Shown in pieces: positions 16,293 to 24,547 of a stretch of DNA of 64,000 bases. Under the pieces are notes generated by a model. The model saw only the letters and a list, made by a program, of their open reading frames with translations. It was not told the DNA's origin and did not search any database. The stretch is from Candidatus Methylomirabilota bacterium (lineage in GTDB: Bacteria > Methylomirabilota > Methylomirabilia > Rokubacteriales > CSP1-6). A program made the position numbers and the translations under genes. Numbering within the stretch: the first letter of the stretch is position 1; every line of letters starts with the position of its first letter. The DNA lies in the NCBI GenBank assembly GCA_035315345.1, contig DATFYA010000014.1:27471-91470 (forward strand), in the 5' to 3' direction.

Positions 16293-17305
16293 GCCGACGG
16301 CCGGAGCCGGGTGGCGTGCGGCATCACCTCGGCGGTGAAGAGATCGATGTTGGCCTCGGCCTCCGCCTCGCTCATCTCGCCGAACATGAGCCGGCAGGTC
16401 ATGTAGGTGCAGCGGCTCGCGGTCATCTGTCGCTCGAATTCCTCGCGCACCTGCGCGGGGGTGCCCGCGATGGCCACGCCGCGGCTCCGCGCCTCGTCGA
16501 AGTCCCGCGCGAACCGGATCGGGATCGAGCCGAAATCGCGCCAGAGCTTGGTGAGGTTGGCGTACCACACCGCGTAATTCGCGCGACCGAGCGCCATCGC
16601 GTCGCCCTCGGTGGGTGCCACCACCACATGACGTCCCATGCCGAGACGGGGCATCGCGGCGTCGCCGTGCTTGCGCTGCCACACCTCGCGGTAGCGCTCG
16701 AACAGCGGGGCCGAGCCCTCGGCAGGCAGGTTGGTGATGACGTTGACGCGGTTGGTGGCGGCCCACTCCGCGCCGGCCAGGTGGCCGAGACCGTACCAGA
16801 GCGGCGGATGCGGCTTCTGCAGGGGCTTCAGGATCATCGGGACTTTTCGATAGACGTATCTGGGCCCGCGATGCTCGAGCACGTCGCCGGTCAGCCCCTG
16901 GAGGATCACCTCGAGCCCCTCGCGATAGATCTCCTCGGTCTCGAGATGGTGGAGGTTGAAGTACGCCATCTCGTACGGCACGATGCCGCGCCCCACTCCG
17001 AAGTCGAAGCGTCCGCGCGACAGATGATCGAGCATGCACACTTCCTCGATGAGCCGCAGCGGGTCGTAGAGCGGCAGGCAGTACACGCACGGCCCCAGGC
17101 GGATCCGTCGCGTCCGCTGGGTCGCCGCGGCGAGGAAGATGCCGGGCACCGGGGCGAGGCCGAGCGGCGTGGCATGGTGCTCGGCCAGGTGGTACGAGTA
17201 GAAGCCCGCCGCGTCGTACTTCTCGAGCAGGCGCAGCCGATGCTCGTAGAAATCGGCCACCGGCACGTCCCGCCGATCGAGGTGATCGAAGATGCCCAGG
17301 TCCAT
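16289..17305 (-). CDS. LLM class flavin-dependent oxidoreductase
   Basis: A 338-residue luciferase-like monooxygenase: MDLGIFDHLDRRDVP, SYHLAEHHATPLGLAPVPGIFLAA, LGPCVYCLPLYDPLRLIEEVCMLD, GRFDFGVGRGIVPYE and GRHVVVAPTEGDA are family blocks. These F420- or FMN-dependent enzymes oxidise organic substrates; cofactor cannot be decided here. GAGAGGG precedes the ATG at 17305 by a few bases. It is the first gene of the nine-gene minus-strand run and is divergent from the D-aminoacylase across 196 bp. Confidence 0.9.
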   Translation of the reverse strand: MDLGIFDHLDRRDVPVADFYEHRLRLLEKYDAAGFYSYHLAEHHATPLGLAPVPGIFLAAATQRTRRIRLGPCVYCLPLYDPLRLIEEVCMLDHLSRGRFDFGVGRGIVPYEMAYFNLHHLETEEIYREGLEVILQGLTGDVLEHRGPRYVYRKVPMILKPLQKPHPPLWYGLGHLAGAEWAATNRVNVITNLPAEGSAPLFERYREVWQRKHGDAAMPRLGMGRHVVVAPTEGDAMALGRANYAVWYANLTKLWRDFGSIPIRFARDFDEARSRGVAIAGTPAQVREEFERQMTASRCTYMTCRLMFGEMSEAEAEANIDLFTAEVMPHATRLRPSA

Positions 17306-17424
17306 GTGCCCTCTCGAGGCCCGCCGCCGGCTCAGCGGTTCTGGTGGCGTGGCCGGCAGGTAGCGTATCAGCAGGCCCTCGAGTAGGCCAGACGGACGGT
17401 CCGCCAGTCGTGCAATTCGTGAAA

Positions 17425-17453
17425 TTGAGCACCAGCAGGCTCTGGAGTACCAT
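17425..17453 (+). promoter_or_regulatory. Candidate sigma70-type promoter for the D-aminoacylase operon
   Basis: TTGAGC (17425-17430) and TACCAT (17448-17453) are separated by 17 bases, 49 bp upstream of the ATG at 17502. The match is 4/6 at each box. It lies in the 196-bp divergent region between the LLM gene and the aminoacylase. Confidence 0.4.
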
Positions 17454-17501
17454 GGGCCCGCTTTCAGAGTGACCCCGGCGGGGCGGAGAGGAGCCAGCGC
17501 G

Positions 17502-19217
17502 ATGTCCTATGACCTCCTGATCAAGAACGGATGGGTGGTGGACGGGTCCGGGCTGCCGCGGTTTCGCGCGGACGTGGGAGTGAACGACGGCCGGATCGCC
17601 GCCATCGGTCGACTCCGTGAAAGCGCCCGGGAGGTCATCGACGCGGATGGGCGCGTGGTCGCGCCGGGCTTCGTGGACGGTCACACCCACATGGACGCCC
17701 AGATCTTCTGGGACCCGCTCGGGACGTCGTCGTGCTGGCACGGCATCACCAGCGTGGTGATGGGCAACTGCGGCTTCACCCTGGCCCCGTGCGCGAAGGA
17801 AGACCGCCACCTGGTCATCCGCAACCTGCAGCGCGCCGAGGACATCGCGGCCGAGGCCATGGAAGCCGGCATCCAGTGGCGGTGGACCACCTTCCCCGAG
17901 TTCCTCGACGTGCTCGACTCGTTGCCGAAGGGCATCAACTACTCGGGCTACATCGGCCACTCCGCGCTCCGCACCTACGTGATGGGCGAGCGCGCGTTCG
18001 ACGGGGCCGCGAGCGAGGACGACCTCGCCAAGATGGAGCGTGAGCTGCGCAACGCGCTGATGGCCGGCGCGATCGGCTTCACGACGTCCCGATCACCCAG
18101 TCACGAGACCCCGGATTCCCGGCCGGTGGCGAGCCGCATGGCCTCGTGGGACGAGGTGCGGCGCCTGGTCGGGGTGATGGGCGAGCTGAACGCGGGCATC
18201 TTCGAGCTGGCCGGCGAGGGCGTGGACCGCAAGGTCGATCATCCCGACCTGCCCGACTACCACCGCCGCCTGAAGGCCCTGGCCGTGGAGACCGGCCGGC
18301 CGATCACCTTCGGCCTCTTCACCCGCAAGGACGCGCCCGACATGTGGCGCCACTACGTGAAGCTGATCGAGCAGACGGCCGCCGCGGGCGGGCGGATGTT
18401 CGCCCAGGTGCACAGCCGCGCGCTCTCGCTGGTGCTCTCGTTCAAGACCCAGATGCCGTTCGACCGCCTGCCGGTGTGGAAGGAGCTGCGCGCGCTGCCG
18501 CTCGGCGAGCAGCAGGCGCGTCTGCGCGATCCCGAGCTGCGCCGGAAGCTGGTCGAGGCCTCCCGCGAGCGGGACACCCGCAAGGCCCTCGGCACCGAGG
18601 CCCGGCAGGCCGCCTGCGAGTGGATCTACGTGCTGGACTCGGTGGACCCGCCGCACCGGTCGGTGGCCGAGATCGCGCGCGAGCGCGGGATCGACCCGGT
18701 CGAGGCGATGATCGACCTGGCGCTGGAAAAAGACATGGATCGCTTCTTCTTCCACCCGATCGCCAACGAGAACCAGGAGCTGGCGCTCGAGCTGATCAAG
18801 CACCCGCAGGCGGTCGTTACGTTCTCGGACTCGGGAGCGCACGTCTCGCAGCTCATGGACTCATCGCTGCAGACGTATCTGCTGAGCCACTGGGTGCGCG
18901 CCAAGCAGGCGCTGACCCTGGAGCAGGCGGTGCGCATGCTGTCGTTCGTGCCCGCGTCGTACTGGGGCTTCACCGACCGCGGCTTGATCCGCGAGGGCCT
19001 GGCTGCCGACGTCGTGGTGTTCGACCCGGACACCATCGCGGCCGAAATACCCGAGGTGGTGACCGACCTGCCCGCGGGGGCCAGGCGGCTCATCCAGCGC
19101 ACGCGCGGCATCGCGGCCACCGTGGTCAACGGCGAGACCCTGCTGCGCGACGGCAAGCACACCGGCGCGCATCCCGGACGGCTCCTGCGCGGCCCGCTCG
19201 CGCGGTCGGCCGCGTAG
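17502..19217 (+). CDS. N-acyl-D-amino-acid deacylase / D-aminoacylase family amidohydrolase
   Basis: The 571-residue amidohydrolase begins DLLIKNGWVVDGSGLPRFRA and has the metal motif GHTHMD, the bridging-cysteine block VMGNCGFTLAP, GAIGFTTSRSPSHE, AQVHSRALS and the active-site aspartate segment TFSDSGAH. The C-terminal beta-sandwich carries GLAADVVVFDPDTI and ATVVNGE. This is the D-aminoacylase/dihydroorotase-like group, although many relatives hydrolyse other amides. The ATG at 17502 with GGAGAGGAG upstream is chosen over the frame-open 17469. The following SDR starts 13 bp downstream, so the two are probably co-transcribed. Confidence 0.9.
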   Translation: MSYDLLIKNGWVVDGSGLPRFRADVGVNDGRIAAIGRLRESAREVIDADGRVVAPGFVDGHTHMDAQIFWDPLGTSSCWHGITSVVMGNCGFTLAPCAKEDRHLVIRNLQRAEDIAAEAMEAGIQWRWTTFPEFLDVLDSLPKGINYSGYIGHSALRTYVMGERAFDGAASEDDLAKMERELRNALMAGAIGFTTSRSPSHETPDSRPVASRMASWDEVRRLVGVMGELNAGIFELAGEGVDRKVDHPDLPDYHRRLKALAVETGRPITFGLFTRKDAPDMWRHYVKLIEQTAAAGGRMFAQVHSRALSLVLSFKTQMPFDRLPVWKELRALPLGEQQARLRDPELRRKLVEASRERDTRKALGTEARQAACEWIYVLDSVDPPHRSVAEIARERGIDPVEAMIDLALEKDMDRFFFHPIANENQELALELIKHPQAVVTFSDSGAHVSQLMDSSLQTYLLSHWVRAKQALTLEQAVRMLSFVPASYWGFTDRGLIREGLAADVVVFDPDTIAAEIPEVVTDLPAGARRLIQRTRGIAATVVNGETLLRDGKHTGAHPGRLLRGPLARSAA

Positions 19218-19230
19218 GGGGAGCGCGATC

Positions 19231-20229
19231 ATGGCCAGGCTGCTCGAGGGCAGGACCGCGCTCGTGACCGGCGCGGGCCGCGGCATCGGCCGCGGCATCG
19301 CGATCTCGCTCGCGAAGGAAGGCGCGAAGGTGGTGGTCAACGACCTGGGCGCGGGTCTGGACGGCGAGGGCATCGCCACCGGACCGGCCCAGCAGGTGGT
19401 GGACGCGATCGTGAAGGCGGGCGGCACCGCTTCCGCCAACTACGGCTCGGTGGCCGACCACACGGCGGCCAACGAGATGGTCGAGCAGGTCGTGAAGACC
19501 TACGGCCGGATCGACATCCTGGTCAACGTGGCCGGGATCCTGCGCGACCGCATGATCTTCAACATGAGCAAGGAGGAGTGGGACGCGGTGCTGGCCGTGC
19601 ATCTCGACGGCACCTACTTCTGCACCCGCGCCGCCTCCGTGCACATGCGCGAGCAGAAGTACGGGCGCATCATCTCGATGTCCTCGGTCTCCGCGCTCGG
19701 CTCCCCCGGACAGCCCAACTACGGCGCGGCCAAGGCCGGCATCATCGGCCTCATGTGGTCGACCGCCAACGGCATGGCGAAATACAACGTCACCGCCAAC
19801 TCGATCATGCCGAGCGGGGCGACGCGCATGATCGACTCCACCCCGCGCGGCCGGCAGGTGTTCGAGCAGACCGGGAAGTGGCCGAGCGAGCAGGCCATCG
19901 GCACCGACCGCGATCCGGACAACGTGGCCCCGCTGGTGACCTTCCTGGCCAGCGAGCAGGCCGGGCACATCAACGGGCAGGTCTTCCATTCGTTCGGTTA
20001 CGGCTATACGTTGATGGCCCTGCCCGAGCCGATCCGCCGCATCGAGGCCGACCGCAAGCTCGAGCCCGCGGAGCTGGCCAAGCTCTTCCCGGAGACGCTC
20101 GGCAAGAACCTCCACGAGCCGCCCGGCACCAACTTCGGCAAGAGCCTCGCCGAGCGGCCGAAGGGCGAGTGGCAGGACCTGGGCCGAGGCGTGCGGTACT
20201 GGCAGTCGCCCTGGGAGCCGCGCTCCTAG
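19231..20229 (+). CDS. SDR family oxidoreductase, MFE-2-like
   Basis: A 332-residue SDR with an extended C-terminus. TGAGRGIGRG binds cofactor, NVAGILRDRMIFNMSKEEWD is the block of multifunctional-enzyme-type 3-hydroxyacyl-CoA dehydrogenases, and SSVSALGSPGQPNYGAAKAG contains Ser and YxxxK intact. The last 80 residues (PEPIRRIEADRKLEPAELAK) form a tail not found in minimal SDRs. It follows the D-aminoacylase by 13 bp. A role in fatty or dicarboxylic acyl-CoA oxidation is plausible. Confidence 0.9.
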   Translation: MARLLEGRTALVTGAGRGIGRGIAISLAKEGAKVVVNDLGAGLDGEGIATGPAQQVVDAIVKAGGTASANYGSVADHTAANEMVEQVVKTYGRIDILVNVAGILRDRMIFNMSKEEWDAVLAVHLDGTYFCTRAASVHMREQKYGRIISMSSVSALGSPGQPNYGAAKAGIIGLMWSTANGMAKYNVTANSIMPSGATRMIDSTPRGRQVFEQTGKWPSEQAIGTDRDPDNVAPLVTFLASEQAGHINGQVFHSFGYGYTLMALPEPIRRIEADRKLEPAELAKLFPETLGKNLHEPPGTNFGKSLAERPKGEWQDLGRGVRYWQSPWEPRS

Positions 20230-20238
20230 CCGCCGCGG

Positions 20239-21213
20239 TCACTCGATCAGCTGGTCCGCCCGCAGCAGGAGCGACTGGGGCAAGGTCAGCCCCAGCGCTT
20301 TCGCCGCCTTCAGGTTGATCATCAGCTCGAACTGGGTCGGCTGCTCGACCGGCAGGTCACCCGGCTTCGCGCCCTTGAGCACGCGGTCGACGTGGGTGGC
20401 CGCGTGCCGCCACATGTCGGTGGTGCTCGTGCCGTAGAACATGAGCCCGCCGGCCCGGACGTACTCCCGCTCCCCGTACATCGCGATCAGCCGGTGCTCG
20501 TTCGCGAACTCGACGACCCGGGATCGATACGAGGCGATCAACGGATCCGCGGTGGTCATGAGCGCCTCGGCCCGGCTCGAGCGGACCGCCACCAGCGCGG
20601 CCTGCAGGCTGGCCTCGTCGTGGACCCCGAGCGGCTCGACCGAGGTTTGCAGGGAGCGGCCCCACTCCTGCGTCTCCCGCATCGCCAGCACGCTGGCCGC
20701 GTTCTGGTCGTTGTAGAGGAGCGCGACCCGCACAGTTCGGGGCGACACCTCCCGCAGCATCTCGAGGCGCTTGCCGTACTCGGGCCCGATGAAGGTGACG
20801 CCGGTGAGATTGCCGCCGGGACGGCTCAGGTTCGAGACCAGGCCGGTCTTGTCGGGAAAGGCGGCGCGCCCGAAGATGATCGGGATGCGGCCGGTCGCGG
20901 CCTTCGCCGCCATCGTCGCGGGCGTGCCGGAAGTGCAGATGACGTCCACGCGCGCGCCGACGAGAGCCCGGGCGAGATCGGGCAGCCGCTGGCTGTTGCC
21001 CTCGGCCCAGCGCGCGTCGATCACGATCGATTGGCCTTCGAGGTAGCCCAGCGCGCGGAGGGCGCCGCGGAGTGCCTCCAGCTCGTAGCCGCCGGAGGCC
21101 GACGAGGCCGGCGAGAGCCAGCCGATGCGCCAGGATCGGTGCTGCGTCGCCCGGGAGACGCGCGGCCACGCGAGCATCCACACGAGCACGGCGAGGACGG
21201 TGCGCCGATCCAT
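20239..21213 (-). CDS. ABC transporter substrate-binding protein, PF04392 type
   Basis: A complete 324-residue periplasmic binding protein starting MDRRTVLAVLVWMLAWPRVS (signal peptide, cleavage near RAT). Family blocks are IGWLSPASSASGG, LGYLEGQSIVIDARWAEGN, TSGTPATMAAKAAT, IPIIFGRAAFPDKTGLVSNL, RPGGNLTGVTF and YGEREYVRAGGLMFYG. The frame is open to 21510, but the start at 21213 gives the expected signal sequence and matches the partial relative at the left edge. It converges on the SDR with 9 bp between stops and has no permease or ATPase beside it. Ligand unknown. Confidence 0.9.
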   Translation of the reverse strand: MDRRTVLAVLVWMLAWPRVSRATQHRSWRIGWLSPASSASGGYELEALRGALRALGYLEGQSIVIDARWAEGNSQRLPDLARALVGARVDVICTSGTPATMAAKAATGRIPIIFGRAAFPDKTGLVSNLSRPGGNLTGVTFIGPEYGKRLEMLREVSPRTVRVALLYNDQNAASVLAMRETQEWGRSLQTSVEPLGVHDEASLQAALVAVRSSRAEALMTTADPLIASYRSRVVEFANEHRLIAMYGEREYVRAGGLMFYGTSTTDMWRHAATHVDRVLKGAKPGDLPVEQPTQFELMINLKAAKALGLTLPQSLLLRADQLIE

Positions 21214-21376
21214 GCGAGGGCCTCCACGCGGCCGCCGTCGGAGCGTTTCGGGTGCGGCCAGCGGGCACGACCTTACACCAGCGTGACCGGCCGGCGAAGC
21301 CGGATTTCGCGGCGGGCGATCTGATAGACTGCGGGCAACATCTGGGGTCCTCGCCGGCCTGCCCTCGATCGGAGGC

Positions 21377-21880
21377 GTGTTGAGCACTGTCCTGCTGGTC
21401 TGCCACGCCAACACCTGCCGCAGCGTCATGGCCCACGTGCTCCTGGAGAAGATGCTGGCCGCGCGCGGCACCAACGGCGCGGTGCGGGTGCGCTCGGGCG
21501 GCATCGCCAATCACGCCCGCGACGGGATGATCCCCTCCCTCGACGCGCGCATCGTGCTGCGCGAGGACGACATCCATCTGAGCGAGACTGCGTTCGCGTC
21601 GACCGATCTGCGCCGCCACCGCGAGATCGTGGCCGCCGCCGACCTGATCGTGACCATGACCGCCCAGCAGAAGGACACGATCGGCGCCTACGCCGAGGCG
21701 CAGGGCCGCCCGATCATGACGCTGCACGAGCTGGCCGGCGAGGCCGGCGACGTCGACGACCCGTTCGGCCAGGGCGAGGACCGCTACCGGGCCACCCGCG
21801 ACGAGATCAAGCGGTGTCTCGAGCGCGGAGTCGATCGCATGCTGACGCTGCTGCCGCAGCGGAAGGAGACGAGCCGATGA
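21377..21880 (+). CDS. Low-molecular-weight protein tyrosine phosphatase-like protein
   Basis: The 167-residue protein has the P-loop CHANTCRS (C9, R15, S16) matching CX5RS, and a DDPFGQGEDRY segment in the position of the DP general-acid loop. This is the LMW-PTP fold shared with thioredoxin-coupled arsenate reductases and protein-arginine/tyrosine phosphatases. The start is uncertain: GTG at 21377 is one base after GGAGG, TTG at 21380 four bases after. A TAGACT hexamer at 21325-21330 may be a -10 box. It overlaps the UGSC selenoprotein by 4 bp, so both probably act in one pathway. Substrate unknown. Confidence 0.88.
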   Translation: MLSTVLLVCHANTCRSVMAHVLLEKMLAARGTNGAVRVRSGGIANHARDGMIPSLDARIVLREDDIHLSETAFASTDLRRHREIVAAADLIVTMTAQQKDTIGAYAEAQGRPIMTLHELAGEAGDVDDPFGQGEDRYRATRDEIKRCLERGVDRMLTLLPQRKETSR

Positions 21881-22407
21881 GCGAGGAAGAGCACGTTCTC
21901 TACGATCCCACCGCCGAGCCGCGCATTCTCGCGACCGGGCTGGCCCCGCGGCTGGCCAGCCTCGAGGGCAAGCGGGTCGGCATCCTCGACAACAGCAAGG
22001 CCAACGCGGGCACGTTGATGCTGGCGGTGGCCGAGCGCCTGAAGGAGCAGTACGGCGTTCGTGACGTCGTCAAGCGCGAGAAGGGCATCGCGGGCGCGCC
22101 GTCGCCCGACATCCTGGCCGCGCTCACGACGTGCGACTTCGTCCTGGTCGGCAGCGCCGACTGAGGGTCGTGCACGTCGTGGAGTATCCACGGCGCCATC
22201 GTGCTGGAGCAGCGGGGGATTCCCACCGTCGTGATGGGCACGTATGAGTTCGAGCAGCTCGCGCGGCTCGAGGCGAAGAATCGCGGGCTCGCCGACCTGC
22301 CGCTGGCCCTGATTCCCCATCCGCTGGGCGGCATCCGGGAGGACGAGGTGGTGAAGAAGGCGGAGGGGGCCGTCGAGACCGTGCGGAAGGCGGTCACGCG
22401 GCCGTGA
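21877..22407 (+). CDS. UGSC-family selenoprotein (in-frame TGA = selenocysteine)
   Basis: From ATG 21877 (GGAAGGAG upstream) the frame reads through a TGA at 22162-22164 to a stop at 22407, giving 176 residues. The TGA is codon 96 and is followed by Gly-Ser-Cys, i.e. U96-G97-S98-C99, the defining motif of the UGSC (seleno)protein family. N-terminal LEGKRVGILDNSKANAGTLM, the block FVLVGSADUGSCTSWSIHGA and EQRGIPTVVMGTYEFEQLA form one continuous domain across the TGA, so it is not two genes. A GU-loop hairpin follows the codon (22176-22194). The start overlaps the phosphatase stop and the end overlaps the next gene. Sec next to Cys99 suggests a redox active site; its substrate is unknown. Confidence 0.93.
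22176..22194 (+). promoter_or_regulatory. Putative bacterial SECIS hairpin for the UGSC gene
   Basis: Eleven bases after the TGA, GTCGTGG-AGTAT-CCACGGC pairs over 7 bp (one G-U wobble) with a five-base loop containing GU. Position and loop fit a SelB-binding bacterial SECIS. The stem lies in coding sequence and encodes residues just after the USC motif. Confidence 0.7.
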
Positions 22408-23546
22408 GCGCATCGGCCTCCCGCGCGGCCTCCGCCGGTGCGGCCGCCGCCGGCGCGTCCTCCGCCGGCCCGGCCGCCAAAGTCTTCCGTCTCACGGGCG
22501 GCTACGCCCACATAAACCGTCACTATCAGGAGCGGGGCTGGACCGACGGCCTCCCGATCGTGCCGCCCACCGAGGCGGACGTGCGCGAGTTCCTGCGCTA
22601 CACGGATCGCGGGCCGCGCGAGGTGGTGGCGGTGCTGCCGCCCCGCCAGGGCGAGTGCACCGTCGAGCGCATCGCGATCAACGCGGTGATGGCGGGCGGC
22701 CGGCCCGAGTACATGCCGGTGATCATCGCGGCCATCGAGACGCTGGCCGATCCCGCGTTCAACCTGGATTCCATCCAGGCCACCACGCATCCGGTGGCCC
22801 CGCTCATCATCGTGAACGGGCCGATCGCCAGGGAGATCGGCATCAACGCGGGCTACAACGCCTTCGGCCAGGGCTTTCACGCCAACCTCACCATCGGCCG
22901 TGCGATCCGCCTGCTGCTGATGAACGTCGGCGGCGGGCTGCCCGGCACCGGCGACCGGGCCACCCAGGGCAGCCCGGCCAAGATCGCCTATTGCGTGGCC
23001 GAGAACGAGGACGCGAATCCGTGGGAGCCACTACACGTTGAGCATGGCTTCGCGCGAGAGACCAGCACGATCACCGCGATCGCCTGCGAGGGGCCGCACA
23101 ACATCCAGGATCACTACAGCTATACCGGCCTCGGCATCCTGAAGGTGGTCGCGGGCGCGATGGGCCAGGCCGGGAGCAACAACATCCTGGCCGGCGGCCA
23201 TCCCCTGCTGGCGCTCGGACCCGAGCATGCCGCCACCATCGCGCGCGACGGGTTCAGCAAGCGGCAGGTCAAGGAGTTCCTCGTCGAGCACGCGCGCTTC
23301 CCGCTCGCCCGCCTGGGCGATGAGTACCGCGCGCACCTGATCCAGCGCGGCGCCAAGGACGCGCCCGACACCATGGTGCCGGCGGTGCGCTCGGCCGACG
23401 ACGTGACGGTGATCGTGACCGGGGGCGCGGGCAAGCACTCCTGCTGGCAGCCCACCTTCGGCGATCAGACCGGGCCCGCGCGCCGCGCGATCACCCGGAA
23501 AGACGGCGCCCCGCTCCCGTCCGTCGCCGCGCTCGTCCGCGGCTAG
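22404..23546 (+). CDS. Conserved protein of unknown function, UGSC-operon partner
   Basis: I do not recognise the family. GTG at 22404 overlaps the UGSC stop by 4 bp. After a low-complexity Ala/Ser N-terminus (residues 1-25), the 380-residue protein has a conserved-looking core: YQERGWTDGLPIVPPTEADV, PRQGECTVERIAINAVMAGG, YMPVIIAAIE, GYNAFGQGFHANLTIGRAIR, NVGGGLPGTGDRATQG, AIACEGPHNIQDHYS and GGAGKHSCWQPTFGDQTGP. Cysteines at GECT, IACEG and KHSCW could be redox or metal sites. No signal peptide or membrane segment. Its coupling to a selenoprotein and an LMW-PTP-like gene suggests a common redox function. The real start may be later than GTG, since the Ala-rich leader looks non-conserved. Confidence 0.85.
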   Translation: MSASASRAASAGAAAAGASSAGPAAKVFRLTGGYAHINRHYQERGWTDGLPIVPPTEADVREFLRYTDRGPREVVAVLPPRQGECTVERIAINAVMAGGRPEYMPVIIAAIETLADPAFNLDSIQATTHPVAPLIIVNGPIAREIGINAGYNAFGQGFHANLTIGRAIRLLLMNVGGGLPGTGDRATQGSPAKIAYCVAENEDANPWEPLHVEHGFARETSTITAIACEGPHNIQDHYSYTGLGILKVVAGAMGQAGSNNILAGGHPLLALGPEHAATIARDGFSKRQVKEFLVEHARFPLARLGDEYRAHLIQRGAKDAPDTMVPAVRSADDVTVIVTGGAGKHSCWQPTFGDQTGPARRAITRKDGAPLPSVAALVRG

Positions 23547-23578
23547 TCGGAGTCGCTCCTCCGAGATGCTGGCATAGC

Positions 23579-23989
23579 TCAGCCGGCCGGCTGGCAGTTC
23601 ACCATCCACGGCGTCCCGAAGCGATCGACCAGCATGCCGAACCGCGTGGCCCAGAACGTTTGCTGGATGGGCATGGTCACCGTCGCCCCGTCGGAGAGCC
23701 GCTGAAAGATGCGGTCGGCCTCGGCGGGATCGGTGAGCTGGATCGTCACCGAGAAGCCCTTCGGCGACTCGAAGTGGCCGGGCGGCGCGTCCGAGCCCAT
23801 GATCACGTCTTCGCCGAGGCTGAGGCGGGCGTGCATGATCTTCTCCCGCCACTCGGGCGGCACGTGGCCTTCCGCCGGCGTGCCCGCGTGGGGCAGCATC
23901 GCTTCGATCTTGCCGCCCAGGCATTCCGCGTAGAACGTGAACGCCTCCTGGCATCGGCCGTTGAACAGCAGGTAGGGATTCACTCTCAT
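23579..23989 (-). CDS. VOC family protein, PhnB-like
   Basis: A 136-residue glyoxalase/bleomycin-fold protein of the PhnB/3-demethylubiquinone methyltransferase-like group: MRVNPYLLFNGRCQEAFTFY, FYAECLGGKIEAMLPH, KIMHARLSLGEDVIMGSDAPPG, PIQQTFWATRFGMLVDRFGTPWMVNC are characteristic. It overlaps the following upstream gene's stop by 4 bp (ATGA at 23986-23989). Function of this group is uncertain. Confidence 0.9.
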   Translation of the reverse strand: MRVNPYLLFNGRCQEAFTFYAECLGGKIEAMLPHAGTPAEGHVPPEWREKIMHARLSLGEDVIMGSDAPPGHFESPKGFSVTIQLTDPAEADRIFQRLSDGATVTMPIQQTFWATRFGMLVDRFGTPWMVNCQPAG

Positions 23990-24369
23990 GGCTCGCTCCT
24001 TTGCACGGGGATGAGCGCGCGCAGCCGGGGGCATCGCAGGAACACACCACCCCACACGAGCAGCGCGACGTAGATCGGGAAGAGAACATGACTGAAGAGC
24101 GGACTGCCGACGCGCACCTGCGTCGCGATCGCGCCGCCCAGGTAGCCGGTCAGCAGGATCGCTCCGAAGATGGCGGTTCGCGGGATCAGGTAGACGATGA
24201 GGCAGACGAGCAGGACGACCCCGATGCCGACCACCGTGTGCTCGGGATACCCCAGCTGCATCGTGCCTTCCACCGCGATGGGCAGCTTCACGAGCTTGAT
24301 CACGCTGTCGAACAGCAGGAACAGGGCGACCAGCCCGCTCATGATGCGACCGGCCCAGATCATCGTCAT
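23986..24369 (-). CDS. DoxX-like small membrane protein
   Basis: A 127-residue integral membrane protein with four hydrophobic segments (WAGRIMSGLVALFLLFDSVI, HTVVGIGVVLLVCLIVYLI, TAIFGAILLTGYLGGAIA, LFPIYVALLVWGGVFL). This topology and GYLGGAIATQVRVG match the DoxX-like family. The frame is open to 24438; MTMIWAGRIM at 24369 is preferred because the extra N-terminus is not hydrophobic. It overlaps the VOC gene downstream. Confidence 0.82.
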   Translation of the reverse strand: MTMIWAGRIMSGLVALFLLFDSVIKLVKLPIAVEGTMQLGYPEHTVVGIGVVLLVCLIVYLIPRTAIFGAILLTGYLGGAIATQVRVGSPLFSHVLFPIYVALLVWGGVFLRCPRLRALIPVQRSEP

Positions 24370-24547
24370 ACCCCTGGTCGAACGAGCGGCGGCGGGATCG
24401 ACACCGGTACTGGTTGGAATCCCGCTCAGCCGACGCATCCTCTTGTACCTGGCCGGAGTCGCGGCGTGGACGCGCGGTCACCTCCGGCCAGGCCGCGTGC
24501 TACGATACGGGCCCGTAGACCCATCACCGATAAACAAGGAGCACCCC

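Noticed and set aside
22162..22164. TGA as a true stop separating two genes
   Set aside because: The downstream segment lacks its own start signal and completes the UGSC family domain, and the motif after the codon is exactly GSC.
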